This document shows positions 20,116 through 29,087 of a DNA stretch of 64,000 bases, in pieces (position 1 is the stretch's first letter; every line of letters starts with the position of its first letter). The notes beneath the pieces were generated by a model, which was given only the letters and a program-made list of their open reading frames with translations, was not told where the DNA came from and did no database searches. Origin of the DNA: Schizophyllum amplum (lineage: Eukaryota; Basidiomycota; Agaricomycetes; Agaricales; Schizophyllaceae). The translations under genes were made by a program, and so were the position numbers. The stretch is from NCBI GenBank assembly GCA_007026445.1, contig VDMD01000002.1, positions 2,604,001 to 2,668,000 on the forward strand, read 5' to 3'.

Positions 20116-21505
20116 TCAGAGAGTGCTCGCGAGGCTGGCGGGCGGCTCCAGCACGGGCTCGCCGAGCGGAGTCACGTACGCCGCCGTGAGGCCACCTTCA
20201 ACCTTGAAGTCTTGGCCCTAAAAGTCCAGTTAGTATCCTAGCTTTATTAATCGAGGCATGGACTTACAGTCATGTAGCTGCTCTCCGAGGATGCGACTGT
20301 GAGAGGAGAAGATTGTGGTTAGCCGACGAAGTGACGGGTGGTAGGAGCACGCACGGAACAGGGCTCCCTGCGCCACCTCAATGGCCTCTCCAAACCGACC
20401 CATGGGAAGGTGCACGAGCCGGCGATCACGCTTCTCGGCGGTGTTCAGGAAGTTCATGAGGAGAGCTGCAGTTGTGATTTTATGCGATCAATACATGGTC
20501 GCACGGCGGTTGGGTAAGGTGCACTTACGCGTCTTGAGCGGACCACTATAATATGAGGTGAATGAGCGTCAGAAAGCGTGAGTGGCCAAGGAACAGACAC
20601 AACTCACGGGCAGATCGAGTTCACGCGAATCCCCTCCTTCGCGTGCACCATCGCAAGCTCGCGCGACATAGCGAGGACGGCGCCCTAAGCAGACAGATAA
20701 ACATGATCAGCGCTACCTTCCCCATCCCCTTAACCTCCATACGCACCTTCGATGCCGTGTACGCCAGCTGCGGCGTCGCCGCGCCCATCAGGGCGACGAA
20801 GCTCGCCGTGTTGATGATGCTCCCGCCGACGGTAAGGCCTTTGGCTGCGTCCGTGGGGTTCTGGCGCATAGCGAGGATGGCGTACTTGCAACCCCACCAG
20901 ACGCCCTTGAGGTTGATCTGCATCGTGAGGTCCCATACGCGCTCCTCGGTGTTGAGCGCGTTGTCGTCGTCGGGGTGCATGATGCCTGCGCGTGTGCGTT
21001 AGCCTCGCGCCTCCCCTCCCAGGGATCCTAGCGTCTCCACGCACCAGCGTTGTTGAACTACGATCGCGTATCAGCATCCATCCCCCCTCCGCACCCAAGT
21101 CACCACACGCACCATGACGTCCAATCTCCCCCACTCCTGCACGGCCCGGTCGACCATCGCCTTGACGTCCGCCTCCTTCCCGACGTCCGCCTTCACCGCG
21201 AGCGCGCGCGCGTTGGGGTACTTCTTTGCGATCGCGTCCGCGGCCTTCTGCGCGGCGTCGAGGTTAATATCCGCGAGGAGGACCGCGGCGCCCTCCCGCG
21301 CGAAGAGCGTGGCAGATTCGAGGCCGATGCCGCTGTGGGGGGGAGGGGGAGTGAGTTTGGCAATGCTGCGTAGTAAGGTCGGGATACGACTGACGATCCG
21401 CCTCCGGTGATGATGGCGACCTGGGGGAGGGAGGCGAGGGTAAGTGGGGGGATTTGGGAACGCGTGCGATGGGTAACGCACTTTGTGTTCGAGACGGCCA
21501 GGCAT
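20116..21505 (-). CDS. Short-chain dehydrogenase/reductase (SDR)
   Basis: Classical NAD(P)-dependent oxidoreductase of 285 residues; substrate unknown. Ten exons: 21482-21505, 21395-21420, 21113-21332, 21045-21057, 20747-20985, 20608-20684, 20529-20545, 20355-20465, 20268-20296, 20116-20217. Splicing gives the cofactor motif TGGGSGIG at residues 13-20, an acidic residue after the second strand (LLADINLDAA), the NNAG motif (across the 13-nt exon 4), the catalytic block SFVALMGAATPQLAYTASK with Ser, Tyr and Lys, and the C-terminal GPLKTPLL and FLASSESSYMTGQDFKVEGG seen in this family. The aspartate after strand 2 suggests NAD rather than NADP. Exons of 24, 26, 13, 17 and 29 nt are unusually small. 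Confidence 0.93.
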
Positions 21506-22069
21506 GGTACTAAGATATGGAGGTGAGGGGAGAGAGAGAGATGGAGATCGGACGTCGCAGGACACGCGATAAGCGCGAAGAGCGTCCGCTTTCTACAATC
21601 GCAGCGTATCGCCGCGGCCGATGGGTGGTGGTGTAGGATCTCGAACTGCACTGAAATGGCTCTTCTCGCACCCAGTATTGTACTCAACGGCTGTTCTCAG
21701 CGCCAACTAACTAGAGATTCGACTTATATCGGTCCCTAATGGGCTCTCGGCACGACGCGTCCTCCAAGCGGAAGTTGAACTTCTGGATCAAGAAACCACT
21801 GCATCATGAGCAAAAGGAGGCATATGCTCATATACTCCAAGCGTGGGGTAACGTATGTATTAGTAGAATGCAAAGGGTAGATGGTACATGCGATGTGTGT
21901 GTCCAAGAAAATGGGTCTTCGTAAGTCCAAGAAAATGTACTGTCATGCAAGAGTATGCGTGTCGTTCGAATCGTCCAATGCCGGAATCGGGAATCCATGC
22001 ACTCCATGCGGGAGGAGTGCACCCAGTCTACACTGGAGGGTATCAGACCTTCGGTAGCTTGTGAAGGTA
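21506..22069. other. Intergenic spacer, about 560 bp
   Basis: SDR promoter region and the 3' flank of the next gene. Contains a direct duplication of about 14 bp (GTCCAAGAAAATG near 21900 and 21928) and a short repeated motif, GGTATCA followed by ACCTTC, near 22038 and 22065. No gene seen. Confidence 0.5.
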
Positions 22070-24195
22070 TCACACCTTCAGCGACTCCGGAAAATCATCC
22101 GGGAAGCTGCCCTCCCCGGCGTACATACTCAGAGACTCGGATGGATCCGAGCTGAGCATGTCCTCGACCTCAGCTTGCGATGGGTCATAGACAGGCTGCC
22201 CTGCGTTACCGGCAGACTTCACGTCGCTGTTGGCGGGCTTTGCCGCCTTCCTCTGGTTCATGTCGACCGCCGGCGCAGTGGTTCTCGTCAAGCTATTGAA
22301 TGCCACCTCCGTCGACCCGCCGTCCTTGTCCTGTGTGCGACCGCGCAGCGTAACAGTCTCTACGCGGGTATGCAGCGTTATGTGCTCTGTGCGGAGCGTG
22401 ACGTCCGCAGCTCCAGGAACGTCGTCCTCGTCGTTCCCGTCCTTGCCCCAATTATCGTACGTCCCGGGCTGCGTAGGACTCAACTGGGTCGACGGCGCGG
22501 GACTCAGCGGAGTTGAAGGCACAGGGCCCAAAGAGGTCGATGGCGCAAGGTCCGACCGAATCAAAGGCGCCGGATCAGGCTGAGTCGAAGGTGGGGATGA
22601 AAGCGTCCAGTTGTCATACGTGCCCGGTTGTGTGGGGCTCATCTGTGTCGACTGCGCCGGGCCGTCCTGTGTCTGTCCCGCATGACTGTCCCGCGTCTGT
22701 TTCGTGGGACTCGCCGGCAGATCGCCCCAGTTATCGTACGTGCCCGGTATAGTCTCCGAGAGCTGTGTAGACGCGCGGGACGGTCCAGGTTCGAGAGACG
22801 CCCGCGAGAGTTCAGGGCTGCGCGATGGCCCCGCGGGATAATTGCCCCAGTCATCGTATGTACCGGGAACGGTCTCCGTATACTGCGAGAGGGGACGAGA
22901 GGGTGGCGAGCGCGGCGGGCCGAGAGACTCCGCTCGCGGCGGACCAGTAGAGACTCGCGACGGACCCGCAGGATAGGAACCCCAGTCATCGTAGGTGCCG
23001 GGTACCGTCTCTGTGTACTGCGACAGGGGGCGAGACGGAGGCGAGCGTGGTGGGGAGGAGTTGAGTCTCTGGGGTGAGGAGAGCAGTCGCTGAGGGGAGG
23101 AATTCAACTTGGGCGGAGACGAGGGAGGGTGCTGCTGAGAGGCGCTGAGCAACTGTTGATACAACGGGTCCTCGTCGGCGACGCTGGAGGCCACCTCGCC
23201 TCCAGAGAGCTGGGACAGAGGCTTCGCGATAGATTCAGTCGAGCGCCAGACGGGTTTCTTGACGGGTGATACCTTCACGGGAGACCTACTGCGAATGAGA
23301 TTGCGTTCGTGAGGGTTCAGAGTTTACGATTGGATTGCACGTACTGCCGAGACTCCCATGTTAGCAGCGGGTAGCGCTCCTGGGACTGCGACGTCCCGAC
23401 AGAATCGTCCTCTTCCAGGGCAGAGGGAGACTGCGAAGATGGAATAGCGTCATCCCAGCACCGCCGCGACACCGGCGTGCGCGGCGCCTTGAACACATCC
23501 GAGTCGGGCTTCGGGCATAGGGAGCGCTTGGGAGGAGAGGAGCCGAGATCCTGCACGGGCTGGGAGGACGGAACGACGTTGTCTGGCACGTCGAAAGGAA
23601 AGGTGGCGTCGGAGATCGAACTAAGAGGACTGCTAGGAGGGTCCTGCAACGATGTTGCAGGCTCCGGGGCGTTAGCACGCTCGTTGCGCCTCCGAGGAAG
23701 TGTGATCGGGGTGGGTAGGGCATGACGAGTGCTCGGATGCTTGGTAGGGCCAGCCGCAGGGATCTCTGTCGTTGTTCGCTTCTCGCGAGCCTGCCCGGTG
23801 AGGGGTGGCGTCTGCAGCGCGGATATGGTCCCCAGAGAGGTGATCTTCGAGGCCACAGGCGTACTGAAGACCATCTCTCCATCACCTAGCAGTGGCTTCG
23901 ATCTGTTGGTACCAAGACGTTGAGTTGGCGGAGACACAGAGGACGGTGGCCCTATGAGCACAACGTCGTTGGTGCCGCTTCCGGACGCTGAACTCCTGTC
24001 GCTGCTGCCGATCTTGTTCCCGCTCACCGAGCTGCGAAGGACGACACCGGATTTGCTGGCACTGCGGGTATTCCTGGGGACCTTGGCGTCGGGCGCCTCG
24101 TCGTCGGATTTGTCTTGCGCCCGTTGACGTTTCTTCCCGCGTTTGTTCTCCTTCAGCGGCTGGAAGAATTCCGTGATCGGGCGGTCGACGCCCAT
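22070..24195 (-). CDS. Uncharacterised protein with PIP-like N-terminus and PGTYDDWG-type repeats
   Basis: Exons 23345-24195 and 22070-23288; 689 residues. The N-terminus is MGVDRPITEFFQPLKENKRG followed by a basic cluster (KRGKKRQR); the ITEFF part resembles a PCNA-interacting (PIP) box, which would need a preceding Gln-like position to be canonical. The middle is Ser/Pro-rich with several PSSQ motifs (VVPSSQPV, AIPSSQSP). The second exon carries five copies of a motif PGTYDDWG or PGTYDNW, each preceded by SQYTETV, SETI or SPTQ and spaced by 30-65 residues. No catalytic domain is visible. The repeats look like short linear binding motifs for a partner. Divergent from dUTPase with 218 bp between starts. 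A DNA-replication or repair role is only a guess. Confidence 0.75.
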
Positions 24196-24413
24196 CGCGG
24201 AGAGAGCCGCAAAGCCTGGGTACGCTCCGAGTCCTAGACGTAGACAGGTATATGCACGTCGCAAGCAAGGTTCCACTCGACTCAAGATCAGCGAAGGAGT
24301 AGCAGATGGCCGTACGAAAGACCAGCACCGACGCGTCGCGTCACATCCACGTGATTTGGATGGCACGCGCCTCCACATATTTGCACCTTCACATCCTCTT
24401 GTCTCTCTCCACC
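24196..24413. promoter_or_regulatory. Shared upstream region of the PGTYDDWG-repeat gene and DUT1
   Basis: 218 bp between divergent start codons. It contains ACGCGTCGCGT-type GC-rich sequence near 24330 (GACGCGTCGCG), which resembles the ACGCGT box bound by MBF in G1/S genes of other fungi; dUTPase is a typical S-phase gene. This reading is suggestive only. Confidence 0.4.
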
Positions 24414-25178
24414 ATGACTCTCTCTCCCTCCGCTGCCGACCCCAACCCCAACCCAATAACTGCCTCCCCCGCAAAGAAACGCCGCATGTCTGCCTCCGCC
24501 GACGCGCATCTCGCGCCCATCGCGAACCTGCTCATCAAGCGGCACTCTGAGAAAGCGCGCCTGCCCACGCGCGGGTCGGCGCTCGCGGCGGGGTACGACA
24601 TGTATAGGTGCGGCTTAGTAGATGACACGTGAAAGGTGTGTTTAAGGTGGTGGCGCAGCGCGGAGAGCAAGGTCGTTCCGGCGCATGGGAAGGCGTTGGT
24701 GGACACTGGGATATCTGTCGCGGTACCTGCGGGGACGTACGGACGCGTGGCGCCACGGAGCGGTCTCGGTACGCTATGATATGTGCTACTTCTATTGCTC
24801 TGCTGACCAGTGGTGGTCGACCTAGCCTCCAAATTCATGATTGACACCGGCGCGGGCGTGATCGACGCGGACTACCGCGGCAAGGTCTTCGTCCTGCTCT
24901 TCAACCACTCCGAAAAAGACTTTCAAAGTGCGCCTGACCGTACTTGCGCAACATCGTCCGTAACTGACCTGACAACGTGTAGTCGAGGAGGGTGACCGGA
25001 TAGCGCAGCTTATTCTTGAGCGTATTGTGAACCCGGATGTGATGGAGGTAGATGTGCGTGACTGGTCACCTCCCCCATCTTTGAGCTGCACTGACGCTAC
25101 TCGCAGGATCTTGATGAGACTCTTCGCGGTGCTGGCGGATTTGGGTCCACGGGCGGACATAACGCCCTTGCCGCATAA
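24414..25178 (+). CDS. DUT1: dUTP diphosphatase (dUTPase)
   Basis: Homotrimeric enzyme hydrolysing dUTP to dUMP and pyrophosphate, keeping uracil out of DNA and feeding dTMP synthesis. Five exons: 24414-24607, 24659-24768, 24826-24927, 24983-25053, 25107-25178; 182 residues. All five dUTPase motifs are visible: [19 protein letters not shown], then [10 protein letters not shown] (completed by the intron 24769-24825), then [20 protein letters not shown] with the catalytic Asp and Tyr, [12 protein letters not shown], and the C-terminal P-loop-like [10 protein letters not shown]. The first 35 residues are a Pro/Ser-rich leader with a basic KKRR cluster that could be a nuclear signal. The end GGHNALAA is close to the usual length. 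Confidence 0.96.
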
Positions 25179-25768
25179 GAGATTCATGATTTACTTTCCA
25201 CCTTACCGCCCCTTCTCCGCTTGGCCCAGGGCTCTTCTCTGCCTTGATGTACCCTCCTAAGTACCGCCTTTCCTATGAGTCCTGGTTTTACAAACTCGCG
25301 CGGATTGCTCAACTGCGAATATGGTCAGTCAAGATCCAGCCCTCAGCTCCGCCCTACAAGCTACGCAATGCGCACCCGTGTCTCGTACAGTTCTTGAGTC
25401 AGGTGCATACATTCACCTCGCACCCAGATGCGTCGATCTCATACACAAGTGCAATAACATTCACCTCATACACTGTACACAGGTATTCCGTATTCCACAA
25501 AACTACAGCTAAGGAAACTGTCCGAATCCGACGCAGGCGTTAGGCCAGCGCCATCGTGCATATGCAGTTCGTTGACTTCTTCGTATCCTCTTCGCCTTGA
25601 CTCTTCTTCGCCCTCCCTATCCTTCGTGCTCGTTGATTGCGCTTCTTGTCGGTTGAACAGCTGACTGGAGAGTTGACCAGTTGGCTTGTCGGCTGAGCAG
25701 TTGATTTGTCGGCTGAGCAGTTGACCGAGCAGCTGAACTCCTTCATCGCATACACCTTCACCTCTTCC
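25179..25768. other. Convergent 3' region between DUT1 and the MPO1-like gene
   Basis: About 590 bp. The only structure seen is the short tandem repeat annotated at 25647-25737. The open frames across it are by-products of the repeat and have no support. Confidence 0.55.
25647..25737. repeat. Degenerate 20-bp tandem repeat
   Basis: Two near-perfect copies of TTGTCGGCTGAGCAGTTGAT at 25686-25705 and 25706-25724, flanked by more diverged copies (TTGTCGGTTGAACAGCTGAC to the left, CGAGCAGCTGAAC to the right). It lies in the convergent 3' region of DUT1 and the MPO1-like gene. Confidence 0.7.
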
Positions 25769-26822
25769 TCACTCCCCCTTTGCCCGCCGCTTCTCGCCCT
25801 GCGCCTTCCGGATGCGCGTGATCTCGACCCCGATCGAGTTCGTGAGCTCCTTGTGCAGCTGCGGGCGGTAACCGAGCACGAAGAGCTCCTCGAGGTGGAC
25901 GAAGAAGGGGGCAAGGACGACAGCTGGATTCAGTGTCAGTGAGTGTTGTAGCAGGTGTTCAGCGGGTGTTAGTGTGTCAATTGTCAATCAGTGGTTGAGC
26001 TGGGGAAGGGAGGGACAGGGAGGGTCGATGGGTAATGGAGGGAAGGCAGACGGAAACAGGAAGCTCACCGCCGAGCAAGTTGTCGAGTAATGCGGGCGCA
26101 CGGCCCTCTGCGAGGCCGTGGCCAGCGAATTGAAAGAGCCAGGATGCAACGTGCAGCGCAAGGGAGGCAGAGAAATGGTCGAGGCCCTGTTAGTTAAATG
26201 AGTATGGAGCTCTCGTAGGGTGGGTGGCGGAGAAGACGCATGTATGAGCGACTTACGGCCACGGTGCCGGTGGTCTCTGCGAAGCGCGTCGCAGTGAGCA
26301 GGCTGAGGCCCATTTGCGGGAGATAAATGAACTGGAGCGGAGTGAGTCAATGTGTGTGCGGTCAGTAAGGTCATGGGGGAACGGGGGTCGTTTCCAAGCA
26401 AGGGGACGGAGAGTACGCGATGTGCCCGAAATACACACCGCTGCGACGGGGTCGAGTACGAAGTAGTACGCGGCAACAATAGCGGCGTATACTGCTGGCC
26501 AATTGAGATCGAAGGCAAGGTAATTGTTGATCGTCCAGTGAAGGTCGGGGAAGAACGTGGGTGTGGGGACACGGCAGGTCAGAACGAAGGCCGTCCTGCG
26601 CATCCAGTCAACCACTGCACCCAACTGACCACCATAGCGAGGACACGGACCACATAATCGTGGGGACAAATATCATGTGTATGCCGACGTTGACTGGGTT
26701 CGAGTGGTACGCGCCATAGAACGTGAGCTGGGGGGCAGCGTGAGCGGCGGGGGACAACACGGGGTACACGGTGGCAAACAGACCTGAGCCTTGACATCGA
26801 AAAGGGAGGCTTTGGTGGACAT
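25769..26822 (-). CDS. MPO1: Mpo1/DUF962 family ER dioxygenase
   Basis: Multi-pass ER protein of the Mpo1 family; yeast Mpo1 is an Fe(II)-dependent dioxygenase in alpha-oxidation of 2-hydroxy fatty acids from phytosphingosine. Six exons: 26784-26822, 26651-26727, 26439-26595, 26257-26331, 26069-26186, 25769-25923; 206 residues. Family signatures: DVKAQLTFYGAYHSNPVNVG with the first conserved His, IHMIFVPTIMW, SWLFQFAGHGLAEGRAPAL with the GH..E.R motif, and AVVLAPFFVHLEELFVLGY. Several hydrophobic segments lie between. Two introns (107 and 145 nt) are longer than the local norm, so a small exon could have been missed there, but the frame is kept. Head to head with SEC22. Confidence 0.9.
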
Positions 26823-27048
26823 GGTGGGCGGTGAGAACAGCCGGTGGTTCTCGAATGCGATGGACCCCCCGGCTACTTCAGCGTTCCCGGCAACGCGGGG
26901 GGACCGCACATCATGGGACGCACATAGCGCCACAAAATGGACGTGTCGGCGCACGTGGGCGACCGGCGCTTGGCGTCTTTCGACAAGTCAACTCCGAGGC
27001 TGAATCCGTTCACTACTGTCCCCTCCCCTTCTCTTCTTTCCCAACGCC
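26823..27048. promoter_or_regulatory. Shared upstream region of the MPO1-like gene and SEC22
   Basis: 226 bp between the two divergent starts, with a CT-rich stretch (CCCCTCCCCTTCTCTTC) just upstream of SEC22 as is common at fungal transcription starts. Both products work at the ER. No defined site recognised. Confidence 0.45.
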
Positions 27049-28473
27049 ATGGTCAGATCAACAACAATTGTGCGCGCGTCGGATGCGCTTCCCCTTGCTG
27101 CTTCTGTGGACGACGAGCAGGTGAGGCTAGGCGCGCACACACGGCAATAACCCACCAACCTCCCTTTCCCAGACGGAACAAGCGCTGCAGGAGCACAAGC
27201 AGCAAGCCAAACTCATCTTCCGGCGCATCACCCCCAACGCCGAACCCCGCTGCTCGATTGAGAGCGGCCAATACACCCTCCAGTGCGTGCTTAGCTGCGT
27301 CGCGCCGCGCGACCAACGACTGATGACGCGGACGCAGCTACCTCATCTCTGACAATGTCGTATACCTCACCATCGCCGACAAGGTGAGCTACGCACGCGA
27401 CATTCTGTGCAGAATACCAGCTGAGCTGACACGTCTGTGCCAGTCATATCCGCGCAAGCTCGCATTCTCGTATCTCGACGAGCTTTCGAAAGAGTTTGCC
27501 ACAACATACGGCCCGAAAGTGGACACCGTCCGCAAGCCGTATGCCTTTGTGGGCTTTGGTGCGTCGCGCTTAGTCCGTCTCGCGCTTTGTCGCTGACGTC
27601 TGTCCCTTTCACGCCATATCCCCCTAACCTCACGCATCCTTTCTTCCCCACATTCACTCTGTATAACGCGCTGCACCGTCCGCCAGACACATTCATGTCT
27701 AAAACCGCGCGCCTGTACCGCGACACCCGCACATCCTCCGGGCTCGACCGCCTCAACGACGACCTACAGGACGTGACGCGCATCATGACGAAGAATATGG
27801 AAGAGCTATTGTGGCGAGGGGACTCATTAGATCGTGCGTGCTGCATTCTCTTCATGGTCCCTCGTACACTTTTGCATACCGCAGCCTGGCCGCCTTTCCT
27901 CGAGCTTTATTGCATATCGTCGAGCTCTCTGACATCCTCTTGTGTTTTGGAGGCCTGTTGGCTCCACATCTACTACCACAGAAGCTGTTCCTTCCGCCCG
28001 ACGCTGCCCCTTCCACCTGATACCAACCCTTTCTCACAGGCATGTCCCATCTCTCGACCTCCTTGCGGTCAGAGTCCGAAAAATACCGCAAAGCGGCACG
28101 GCAAATCAACATAAATGTACGTGCTTGTCCTTTACGTCTCTCGCCTGTTCTTGGGGTGCGGTTTGTTTCGTGGGCGCAATTTGTTCCGAGCACTACGGCT
28201 TGTTCTTTGGACGTGGTCTGTTCTTGGACATGGTTTTCTTTGAACGCGGGTTGCTTTTTTGGATGTGGTTTGTTCTTTGGACGTGGTTTGCTCTTAGATT
28301 GTGGTCCGCTTTCTGGACGCATTTGTTCTTTGCATGCGGCTTGAAATCCCCGTACGCTTGATTGCCTGGAAATTCGGATGCTGACTTCTACGCAGGCCAT
28401 GATTCGCCAATACGCACCATTGGGGGCGGTCGGTCTAATTCTCATTGTTTTGATATGGTGGAAGTTCTTTTAG
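27049..28473 (+). CDS. SEC22: R-SNARE SEC22
   Basis: Vesicle SNARE for ER-Golgi transport, with an N-terminal longin domain and a C-terminal anchor. Seven exons: 27049-27120, 27173-27282, 27338-27383, 27444-27558, 27687-27833, 28040-28116, 28396-28473; 214 residues. Longin features: MVRSTTIVRASDALPLAAS, CSIESGQYTLHYLISDNVVY, SYPRKLAFSYLDELSKEF. The SNARE motif runs RLNDDLQDVTRIMTKNMEEL, LWRGDSLDRMSHLSTSLRSE with the Arg at the zero layer, followed by KYRKAARQININAM and a terminal membrane anchor ending IWWKFF. The last two introns (206 and 279 nt) are unusually long, and the final one carries a minisatellite. Confidence 0.96.
28145..28345. repeat. Intronic minisatellite in SEC22, about 18-bp unit
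   Basis: Roughly eleven degenerate copies of an 18-bp unit resembling TGTTCTTTGGACGTGGTT fill most of the last SEC22 intron. The best copies begin at 28201 and near 28270. The repeat accounts for the long minus-strand ORF with alternating Lys/Pro words seen over it, which is not a gene. Confidence 0.75.
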
Positions 28474-29087
28474 GGCCGACGCGTGCTGATACTCGGTGCG
28501 AGGGGAGGCGTTGCGTGCCGCTACGCGGGGGTGCGGTATGACTGCGCGAGGCAGGGCGCGTACTGCGACTCGGTACGAGGGGCCCATCGCTGCGCGAAGT
28601 GCGGTATCTGAGCCAAGCAGGAGCACGATATGCTGCTTCGCAAAGCGCGGCAATGGTGTGGTGGCAGTTGTACATGATTCCTCTAGTTATTTCTTTTCAT
28701 TCATTCGGCATATATACCTGCGCCAGTGGACATACAGCAAAATCATACGCGCACACTGAGCTTACCTTTGGGCGGAATAAGAAACTGGAGCCGCTGGGGT
28801 CCCGCCACATATAACCCTGCGAGTGTTGTGAAGCCCTGCGCTCTCTCGCCCACCATGTTCAGCGTTTTTGCTGACCGCAAAGGGAACCCCGTACGCCACG
28901 CCGCGCTGCGGGCTTATCGTGAGCAGCTGATGGAATCGATGCCCCAATCCGCCTCGAGGCTCGCGAGTACTTCTTTGGATCGCATCATCCTCCTACGCCA
29001 CTCTTCATCGCACCTCATCGCGGCCACTTACTTGGTCGCTGAGGCGTTTTTCGAGTAGTCCAGCTAGAACGCGCCGCCAGCGCTAAC
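28474..29087. other. Intergenic region with a possible upstream ORF
   Basis: SEC22 3' flank and the promoter/leader of the Tyr/Pro-rich protein gene. An ORF at 28855-29058 (67 residues, MFSVFADRKGNP start in a good CCCACCATG context) ends 29 bp before the next start codon. It may be an upstream ORF in that gene's leader or a small independent gene. Confidence 0.4.

Noticed and set aside
22628..23077. Plus-strand ORF across the PGTYDDWG repeats
   Set aside because: Antisense shadow created by the repeated codons of the minus-strand gene.
27852..28445. Minus-strand ORF of 197 codons with Lys/Pro repeats
   Set aside because: It is the antisense reading of the SEC22 intronic minisatellite and SEC22 exons.
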